The position numbers and the translations under genes were made by a program. Positions 31,449 through 37,761 of a DNA stretch of 37,761 bases are shown piece after piece. Source of the stretch: Paenibacillus xylanivorans (GTDB taxonomy: Bacteria; Bacillota; Bacilli; Paenibacillales; Paenibacillaceae); assembly GCF_001280595.1 (NCBI RefSeq), contig NZ_LITU01000071.1, forward strand, positions 115,573-153,333. The letters are read 5' to 3'. Numbering within the stretch: the first letter of the stretch is position 1; the number at the start of each line of letters is the position of its first letter. The notes under the pieces are model-generated. The model did not search any database. It saw only the letters and a program-made list of their open reading frames with translations, and had not been told where the DNA came from.

Positions 31449-32786
31449 ATGTTGAATACCAAAAAGTGGGTAACCCTGTTCTGCCTATCCCTGTTAATGT
31501 TCGCTACAGCCTGTTCCGGAGGATCTTCAGGACCATCTGCTTCCTCTAATGAAGGAGGGAAAGATGGTGAGGCTTCCGGCAATATTGAACTTCGTATGAC
31601 CTGGTGGGGGTCGCAGACTCGCCACGATCTCACGACCAAAGTGATTAAGCTGTTTGAAGAGAAACACCCTGGCATTACCATCAAGCCGGAATATTCGGGT
31701 TGGGACGGATACTTTGACAAGCTGACCACTCAGGTAGCGGGTTCAAATGCACCGGATATCATACAGATGGATTACGCTTTTCTAACCGATTTTGCCCGGC
31801 GTGGCGCTTTGCTTGACCTGACCCCGTATGCAGAGAACAAAGAGCTGCGCACAGAGGATCATGACAAGAGCATGCTCAAAGCCGGATCAATTGACGATAA
31901 GCTATACGCGATTACATTAGGTGTAAATGCACCAGGTGTCATCTATGATGCGGCCGTATTTAAGGAGCTTGGGATCGAGGAGCCGCAGGAAAGCTGGACT
32001 TGGAAGGATTTTAGCGATGTCGCGGCCAAGATTGCAGCAGAGAAGGGTGACGGTTTCTACGGCTCGGCGGATGTATCGGGAACCACCAACATGTTTGAGG
32101 TATTTATCCGGCAAACAGGAAAGGGGCTATTTGATGGCGGGACGTTGACAGCAACGAGCGAGGAGCTTAAGCAATGGTTTGACATGTGGGGGGCGCTTCG
32201 TGAGAACGGGGGTGCAACCTCTGCAGAAGTGACGGCATCCACGACGAATGCACTGGAAACACGCCCGATTTCGCTTGGTACAGCAGCCATGGATTTTGCT
32301 TGGTCTAACCAATTGCTGACGTTTCAGCAGGTGAACAAAAATCAGGATCATAAGCTAGGGATACAAGTGCTTCCGCACGGTGTAGGTGAAAAGCAAATCG
32401 GTGAGTACCTGAAAGCAGGTCAGTTCCTATCCGGTTATGGCAAAACGAAACATCCGAAGGAAGTAGCGATGTTTATCGACTTCATGGTGAATGATCCGGA
32501 AGCTACCGCCATTCTCGGTTCGGAGCGCGGAGTACCCGTCAATTCCAGCATCCGTGAGAAGATGCAGCCTACGCTGCCCGAAGCGGAGCAAGCGATCTTC
32601 CAATTTATCGATGTAGTTTCGAAAAACTCCAGTGAAATTGATCCGCCATACCCGCAAGGTTTTTCCGAAGTGGATACCAGCTTCAAAAGTGCAAGCGAGC
32701 AGATCGCCTTTGGTCAAGGCAACACACCGGATGTAATTGCGCAGTTTATTGAAGGTGCCAAGGCGACACTTGCGTCGAGTCAATAA
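31449..32786 (+). CDS. Sugar ABC transporter substrate-binding lipoprotein (CUT1)
   Basis: The 445-residue protein has a lipoprotein signal (TLFCLSLLMFATACSGG; lipobox cysteine C22) and a Ser/Gly-rich tether. The mature part matches extracellular solute-binding family 1: LRMTWWGSQTRHDLTTKVIK, PGITIKPEYSGWDGYFDKLT, APDIIQMDYAFLTDFARRGA and GVNAPGVIYDAAVFKELGIE. It should capture an oligosaccharide outside the membrane and deliver it to the two permeases that follow. The ATG at 31449 follows GGGGAGG by about 11 bases. Operon neighbours (GH105 hydrolase, YesM/YesN-like pair) suggest a pectin or rhamnogalacturonan fragment as ligand; this is inference. No ATPase gene is in the window, so a shared MsmX-type ATPase is likely. 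Confidence 0.94.
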   Translation: MLNTKKWVTLFCLSLLMFATACSGGSSGPSASSNEGGKDGEASGNIELRMTWWGSQTRHDLTTKVIKLFEEKHPGITIKPEYSGWDGYFDKLTTQVAGSNAPDIIQMDYAFLTDFARRGALLDLTPYAENKELRTEDHDKSMLKAGSIDDKLYAITLGVNAPGVIYDAAVFKELGIEEPQESWTWKDFSDVAAKIAAEKGDGFYGSADVSGTTNMFEVFIRQTGKGLFDGGTLTATSEELKQWFDMWGALRENGGATSAEVTASTTNALETRPISLGTAAMDFAWSNQLLTFQQVNKNQDHKLGIQVLPHGVGEKQIGEYLKAGQFLSGYGKTKHPKEVAMFIDFMVNDPEATAILGSERGVPVNSSIREKMQPTLPEAEQAIFQFIDVVSKNSSEIDPPYPQGFSEVDTSFKSASEQIAFGQGNTPDVIAQFIEGAKATLASSQ

Positions 32787-32836
32787 CACTTGATTGAACG
32801 GTTCCATACTTCATATTCCGCGGGGAGGTTGCGAAG

Positions 32837-33787
32837 ATGAGTACAACACAGGTCAGTCAAGCCCGAACCGAGCGTGTGGCAGCCCGGCGGGTGAAACGGA
32901 GATATGCGCACAATAGAGCGGCCCTTCTGTTTCTGGCCCCATGGCTGGTTGGTTTATTGTTTCTGACACTTGGCCCGATGCTCGTTTCCCTATACATTTC
33001 GTTCACCGATTACAGTATCCTGGCCGCCCCTTCCTGGGTCGGTCTGGATAACTACACCACGATGTTTACATCGGATAAACTGTTTATTCAATCGCTCAAA
33101 GTCACATTTACGTATGTCGCCGTATCCGTACCGATCAAGCTAATTTTTGCCCTGCTGGTGGCGATGCTGTTGAACAAGGGTATTCGTGGGCTCGGCATTT
33201 ACCGTACGGTGTATTACATCCCAACTCTGCTTGGGGGCAGCGTTGCGATTGCGATGCTGTGGCGCAAAATACTGGGCGGTGACGGGCTACTCAATGGTTT
33301 GCTCGCCATGATCGGTATTAAGGCACCCGATTGGGTCGCCAACCCGAAGTATGCCTTGTATTCAATCGTGCTGCTGTCGGTATGGCAGTTCGGATCATCG
33401 ATGATTATTTTCCTGGCAGGCTTGAAGCAGATTCCACCCGAGTATGACGAAGCTTCTGCGGTTGACGGCGCCGGTCCACTCCGGAGATTCTTTTATATCA
33501 CACTGCCGATTCTGTCACCGGTTATCTTTTTCAATCTTGTGATGCAACTGATCACGTCCTTTCAGTCCTTTACTCAGGCTTTTGTCATCAGTAATGGCAG
33601 CGGGGGGCCTGTCAATTCCACATTAATGTACTCTCTATACCTGTACAAAAAAGGCTTTTCGTTCTTCCAGATGGGTTATGCATCTGCGATGGCCTGGGTG
33701 TTGGTAATCCTGATCGGTGTCTTTACATTGCTGGTATTCCGCAGCAGCAAGCTGTGGGTGCACTATGAGGATGGTGGAAAATCATGA
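32837..33787 (+). CDS. Sugar ABC transporter permease 1 (MalF/UgpA-type)
   Basis: The 316-residue protein has six hydrophobic segments and the binding-protein-dependent permease signature EYDEASAVDGAGPLRRFFYI (the EAA loop that contacts the ATPase). The N-terminus is basic (RTERVAARRVKRRYAHNRAA) before the first span, ALLFLAPWLVGLLFLTLGP. It matches permease A of CUT1 sugar importers. The ATG at 32837 follows GGGGAGG by about 8 bases. It overlaps the second permease by 4 bases. Confidence 0.94.
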   Translation: MSTTQVSQARTERVAARRVKRRYAHNRAALLFLAPWLVGLLFLTLGPMLVSLYISFTDYSILAAPSWVGLDNYTTMFTSDKLFIQSLKVTFTYVAVSVPIKLIFALLVAMLLNKGIRGLGIYRTVYYIPTLLGGSVAIAMLWRKILGGDGLLNGLLAMIGIKAPDWVANPKYALYSIVLLSVWQFGSSMIIFLAGLKQIPPEYDEASAVDGAGPLRRFFYITLPILSPVIFFNLVMQLITSFQSFTQAFVISNGSGGPVNSTLMYSLYLYKKGFSFFQMGYASAMAWVLVILIGVFTLLVFRSSKLWVHYEDGGKS

Positions 33788-34632
33788 TTGGACAACGAAA
33801 CTCTGCTGCGTGGGTAGTCGCCAAACATGTACTGATTTCGGGCATTGCCTTTGTGATGCTTTATCCGGTGCTCTGGATGCTGGGCAGCTCATTCAAACCG
33901 GGACATATGATTTTCACCGAAACGTGGTTCTGGCCGCAAGAATGGAATTGGCAAAATTTCATTAATGGCTGGACGGGCATTCAGGGAAATCCCTTCTCCC
34001 GTTTTCTAACCAACTCGGTTGTCCTGTCGCTGGGCGCTGTGCTGGGCAATGTCATTTCCTGCTCGATGGCGGCATATGCCTTTGCCCGATTGAATTTTCG
34101 GTTCAAGGCGATTTGCTTTGGCTTAATGCTGATGACGATCATGTTGCCACATCATGTAACGCTTATCCCTCAATATATCCTGTTTAACCATCTTGAATGG
34201 GTGAATACGTATCTGCCGCTAGTGGTGCCGAAATGGCTGGCCACCGATGCCTTCTTCATTTTCCTGATGGTCCAGTTCTTCCGGGGATTGCCCAAAGAGC
34301 TGGATGAAGCGGCTACGATTGATGGATGTGGTCCTGTACGAATCTACACCAAAATTATCATTCCGCTGGCCTTTCCGGCGCTGGTGACGACGATGATCTT
34401 TACCTTTTTGTGGACATGGGACGATTTCTTCAGCCAGTTGATTTATCTGAGTGATGTCAGCAAATACACGGTGCCGCTGGGCCTTCGCCTGTTCCTCGAT
34501 TCCAGCTCCCAATCTGACTGGGGTCCGATGTTTGCGATGTCAGTGCTGTCGCTGGTGCCTTGTTTTATCGTATTTATCGTGTGTCAAAAGTACTTCGTGG
34601 AAGGAATCGCGACCTCCGGGCTCAAAGGGTAA
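33784..34632 (+). CDS. Sugar ABC transporter permease 2 (MalG/UgpE-type)
   Basis: The 282-residue protein has six membrane segments and the EAA loop ELDEAATIDGCGPVRIYTKI, with the family-typical MTIMLPHHVTLIPQYILFNH and ends KYFVEGIATSGLKG. It is the usual second permease of CUT1 importers. The ATG at 33784 overlaps the stop of permease 1 (ATGA), so the two are translationally coupled and probably form a heterodimer. The sensor kinase gene starts 27 bases after its stop. Confidence 0.95.
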   Translation: MIGQRNSAAWVVAKHVLISGIAFVMLYPVLWMLGSSFKPGHMIFTETWFWPQEWNWQNFINGWTGIQGNPFSRFLTNSVVLSLGAVLGNVISCSMAAYAFARLNFRFKAICFGLMLMTIMLPHHVTLIPQYILFNHLEWVNTYLPLVVPKWLATDAFFIFLMVQFFRGLPKELDEAATIDGCGPVRIYTKIIIPLAFPALVTTMIFTFLWTWDDFFSQLIYLSDVSKYTVPLGLRLFLDSSSQSDWGPMFAMSVLSLVPCFIVFIVCQKYFVEGIATSGLKG

Positions 34633-34659
34633 TTCCAAGACGAAACGAGTTGATTCCAC

Positions 34660-36651
34660 ATGCGGAAACGAAGATTGTCGGTATTCCTAAATCGAAAGCT
34701 GCAACAAAGCAAGCTCTCCACGTTGATGGTGACTTGCTTTGTTGCGTTTAACCTGCTGCTCGTCTCTGTTATTGTCTGGCTGGCATACCAGTCATTCTCT
34801 GCTGTGACGTTTACCGAGATTAGTAGAGCGAGGCTGGCTCTCCTGAATGAGAGTACGCGCCGGGGGTTTGATTTTATTACAGGTGTGACAGGGACGGCCT
34901 ATTCTCTGGCGAGTAACCGTGAGCTGTCGAATTTGCTGGAAACAAAGGGAACGGGAAGGCTGACACATATTCACCAACGGCGGGAGGTATCCAAAATACT
35001 GGATCACACGTTGGTAGTCAGTGAAGGTATTACATCGGTAGAGCTGTATACTGATGCCTTCAACGGAGTCACCGTCACGATGGCTGATCGCATCTATCCA
35101 GTGGATACGATTGCCGGTGATTCATGGTTTGCTGCACTGGAGCAGGCGGACGCGGCCTGGGTGCCTCTACGGGAAAACGAATCTGGCCAATCGCTAATTG
35201 GATACGCCCAGCGAATTTTTGACAGCCGGGGCGGGACGGTAGCCTATGTGCTTATCCGCCTGAGTCGCGCGGATATTGTACGCAGATTTGCAGATATGCC
35301 TATGGTGCTGGATGGACAGGTACTGTTGGTGGATACAGCAGGCAACGTCGTCATGCAGATGGGCGATGACAATTTAGAGGTAACGTCTGGTAGGAATTTG
35401 AGTTCAACCAATGAAGCCTCCAAACTTTTTCCTTCTATTAATGCATCTGCTGCTAGGGAAAGCGAACCTGTCGTAGATCGTGCATGGATTCAGGAGCATG
35501 TTGAACAGGGGGAGGACGGATTTGAGGTGGTTTCCGGCAAGCCCGGTGGAGCGCAGCTTGTTCTATATTCAAGGCCTGCCATGCTTCAGTGGCGTCTGGT
35601 GCAGACCATCCCTGTGCACACGCTGTTATCTCCAGTAAGACAGGCAGGATGGCAAGTTCTTGGAATAGCCGTGCTGGGGTTATTATGCTCGGCGATACTC
35701 GCGTATCTGTTCGTGCGGAGGATTGTCCGGCCATTGCGTCAGCTGATCAAACGGATGAGGCAACTGGAAAAAGGGGACTTCAATACCCGGGTTCAGCTTT
35801 CGTTCACCGAGGAATATGCCCATTTGGCTTATGGTTTTAATCATATGGCTTCACAGCTGACAGAGTTGATGGACCAGGTCAAGGAAGAGAGCCGCGCGAA
35901 GCGTGAAGCCCAGACCGGTTTGCTGGAGGCGCAAATCAAACCGCATTTTCTGTATAACACACTCGACATGATTCACTGGCGTGCTCTCGATTATGAAGCC
36001 AAGGACATCAGCCGCATGATTGTCCAACTCAGCAAACTTTTGCGTATTGGATTGAGCGGCGGCAAACTATTTATCCGGGTGCGTGATGAGTTGGATCATG
36101 CCCGTTGTTATGTCAGCATTCAGTCCGAGCGGTTACCGTTCTCCATTGATTATCAGGAACATATCGATCCGCAAGTGCGCGGGTGCTACATTCCCAAAAT
36201 CATTTTGCAGCCCTTTATCGAAAATGCGGTCATGCATGGGCATCCGAAGGAAGGGAAACTTCGCATACAGGTGGATATGCGGGAATCGGAGAGCAACAAT
36301 CTACCTGAGGCGAAGGAATCTCCAACCTGTCTTATCATCGAATCACCAGAGTCATCGGAACTAGGCAACCAATCCATGGGCTATCGTCCGCTCAGAAAGT
36401 CCGCGCAGGCACCCAAAATCATCATTCGTATAAAGGATAACGGACAGGGTTTGCCTGAGGGCTGGAAGCTGGAGGAGACGACTGGCATTGGTATACGAAA
36501 TGTACATCAGCGTATTCAGCTGTATTGTGGAACTGGATATGGCGTTGATCTATGCTCAGGTGAATCGGGCGGGGTAGAAGTGACCATTACGCTGCCACGT
36601 ATTGAGACGGAAGAGCAATTAAACTTTTGGCTGGGCGGTGAAAATGAATGA
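34660..36651 (+). CDS. YesM-like membrane sensor histidine kinase
   Basis: The 663-residue protein has a membrane span at about 18-45 (STLMVTCFVAFNLLLVSVIV), a Cache-like extracellular sensor (about 48-325), a second span (about 330-352), HAMP (about 352-405) and the His_kinase/HATPase core. The phosphorylated histidine is H429 in EAQIKPHFLYNTLDMIHW; the N-box is QPFIENAVMHGH near 517 and the G-boxes are DNGQGLPEGW and GIGIRNVHQRIQLYCG. This is the YesM class, which pairs with YesN regulators and controls polysaccharide-use genes. A low-complexity insert of about 45 residues (about 541-585, with ESESNNLPEAKESP and ESPESSELGNQSMG) sits between N- and G-boxes. The ribosome site before ATG 34660 is weak, so coupling to the permease gene is likely. 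Confidence 0.92.
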   Translation: MRKRRLSVFLNRKLQQSKLSTLMVTCFVAFNLLLVSVIVWLAYQSFSAVTFTEISRARLALLNESTRRGFDFITGVTGTAYSLASNRELSNLLETKGTGRLTHIHQRREVSKILDHTLVVSEGITSVELYTDAFNGVTVTMADRIYPVDTIAGDSWFAALEQADAAWVPLRENESGQSLIGYAQRIFDSRGGTVAYVLIRLSRADIVRRFADMPMVLDGQVLLVDTAGNVVMQMGDDNLEVTSGRNLSSTNEASKLFPSINASAARESEPVVDRAWIQEHVEQGEDGFEVVSGKPGGAQLVLYSRPAMLQWRLVQTIPVHTLLSPVRQAGWQVLGIAVLGLLCSAILAYLFVRRIVRPLRQLIKRMRQLEKGDFNTRVQLSFTEEYAHLAYGFNHMASQLTELMDQVKEESRAKREAQTGLLEAQIKPHFLYNTLDMIHWRALDYEAKDISRMIVQLSKLLRIGLSGGKLFIRVRDELDHARCYVSIQSERLPFSIDYQEHIDPQVRGCYIPKIILQPFIENAVMHGHPKEGKLRIQVDMRESESNNLPEAKESPTCLIIESPESSELGNQSMGYRPLRKSAQAPKIIIRIKDNGQGLPEGWKLEETTGIGIRNVHQRIQLYCGTGYGVDLCSGESGGVEVTITLPRIETEEQLNFWLGGENE

Positions 36652-37761
36652 AAACCATTATGCTTGTAGACGATGATCCTCATATCGTAAAAGCATTAAC
36701 CGACCATATTGATTGGCCATCCATTGGCCTTCGCATTGCAGGAACGGCTTCCAATGGCATGGACGCACTGGAGCTGTTCCATCGGCTGCGTCCGGATCTT
36801 GTGATGACGGATGTCTATTTGCCAGGAATGACAGGACTTGAGGTCACGCAAACATTGAGGCGGGACCATCCTCATCTGCCGATCATCATCCTTAGCGGAT
36901 ATGATGAATTCGAGAATGCCCGGGCGGCCATGCGCTGGGGTGTGAATCATTTTTTGCTGAAACCTGCGGAAGTGGAGGAAATTGAGTCTGTCTTGCGTGA
37001 GGTGTTACTGGAACAGGATGTGCGTGAGCGGCGTGAGCAGCTGGAGCGGACGTACAAGCAGGAGATTGGGCGAGTGGTCCCCTATCTGCGCAAACTGTTT
37101 CTTCACGAACTGTTAACTACTCGCTATAAGGAAGAGGAATTACCTGCGGAGCGTATGGATTATGTGGGTATTCGCATGTCTTCTCAGGTACGTGCCATCA
37201 GTCTGCAATTGTATAGGCCTGCATTTCTGACACGGATGAAAGAGCGGGACTGGCAGTTATTAAGGTATGGGGCAGCGGATATTATTCAGGAGACCGTCAG
37301 GGATCAGACTCCGCAACTAAACGACTGCCAGGTGGAGATCGTGGACTATTCGGATCAGGTGTTTGTGCTGCTTCTATTTGGTGAGAAGAACCTGCTAGAA
37401 CATATGGAGTCGATTGTTGAACGGATGATTGATCAGATTTTTACGTACCTCAAGATCGAAATGAGTGCAGGTATTGGGAGATCCAAAAATCACTTATGCG
37501 ATGTTATGGACTCCTATCTGGAGAGCAGGGAGGCGCTGGAGAAAGCAGAGTTTCAGGGTGGGAGCCGCATATATCGATATGATTCATCATATGTCTTTAT
37601 GCCGAGCGTGACGGATTACTCGCTATTGTTACAACAATGGAATGAGTCCTGGGCGGATATGAGGACTGATCTGGCAGAGGAGATATGGGTTCATGTTCGC
37701 AATCTGCTGAACGAAGGGAGTGGTACCAGTATTCAGGATGTGCAAGTTGTGGCGGTGAGCC
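36648..37761 (+). CDS. YesN-like AraC-type response regulator (3' end outside window)
   Basis: The frame opens with an ATG at 36648 that overlaps the kinase stop (ATGA) and stays open to the window end, giving at least 371 residues. The receiver domain (1-120) has MLVDDDP (acidic residues 8-10), phosphoacceptor D55 in VMTDVYLPGMTG, and K105 in HFLLKPAE. A long middle region follows, with coiled segments and YLRKLFLHELLT, typical of YesN-type regulators; their C-terminal AraC DNA-binding domain would lie beyond 37761. It should receive phosphate from the YesM-like kinase and activate the nearby ABC and GH105 genes. Confidence 0.93.
   Translation, partial: MKTIMLVDDDPHIVKALTDHIDWPSIGLRIAGTASNGMDALELFHRLRPDLVMTDVYLPGMTGLEVTQTLRRDHPHLPIIILSGYDEFENARAAMRWGVNHFLLKPAEVEEIESVLREVLLEQDVRERREQLERTYKQEIGRVVPYLRKLFLHELLTTRYKEEELPAERMDYVGIRMSSQVRAISLQLYRPAFLTRMKERDWQLLRYGAADIIQETVRDQTPQLNDCQVEIVDYSDQVFVLLLFGEKNLLEHMESIVERMIDQIFTYLKIEMSAGIGRSKNHLCDVMDSYLESREALEKAEFQGGSRIYRYDSSYVFMPSVTDYSLLLQQWNESWADMRTDLAEEIWVHVRNLLNEGSGTSIQDVQVVAVS

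Overview
The window looks like chromosome from a Paenibacillus-type low-GC Gram-positive. The sequence signs are two S-layer-homology (SLH) proteins, a bacilliredoxin with a TCPTS motif, a ywqA/ywqB-like SNF2/SWIM pair, CsaA, strong AGGAGG-type ribosome sites, TTG/GTG starts, cre-like (CcpA) boxes and a YesM/YesN-type two-component pair beside a sugar ABC transporter. No RNA genes, CRISPR arrays or phage genes were seen.

Layout. 1-241: right end of an IS30-family insertion sequence. 273-812: a bacilliredoxin fused to a glycine-rich membrane anchor. 884-10583: a complete kdp high-affinity potassium system. A KdpE-box-like operator precedes an unannotated 28-residue membrane microprotein, then kdpF, kdpA, kdpB and kdpC. 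A second block holds the sensor split into two genes (a soluble protein with the KdpD/USP input module in tandem duplicate, then a membrane histidine kinase) and kdpE. 10661-12996: a GH4 alpha-galactosidase diverging from an AraC regulator. 13259-17911 (minus): an SLH protein and a 1120-residue secreted protein in one operon. 18244-19372 (minus): csaA and udk. 19557-20064: decayed gene ends. 20235-20705: a small secreted coiled-coil protein. 20871-25660 (minus): SNF2 helicase and SWIM protein, overlapping by 4 nt. 25942-26760: an EEP-fold phosphohydrolase resembling maltose-6'-phosphate phosphatase. 27026-28572: an SLH protein broken by one frameshift. 28820-37761: a pectin-type carbohydrate locus with a GH105 hydrolase, lipoprotein and two permeases of a CUT1 importer, a YesM-like kinase and a YesN-like regulator that runs off the window.

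How it works together. The kdp genes should sense low potassium (and possibly c-di-AMP, through the USP domains) and make the KdpFABC pump. The right-hand locus should import an oligosaccharide and cleave an unsaturated uronyl sugar, under a cell-surface sensor pair. Three cre-like boxes sharing TGTAAGCG place the alpha-galactosidase, GH105 and ABC genes under probable carbon catabolite control.

The strongest candidates for something new are the split, tandem-duplicated KdpD with a degenerate first copy, the kdp-associated microprotein, the membrane-anchored bacilliredoxin, and the SLH plus 1120-residue secreted pair. All family assignments come from reading motifs by eye; no search was run.
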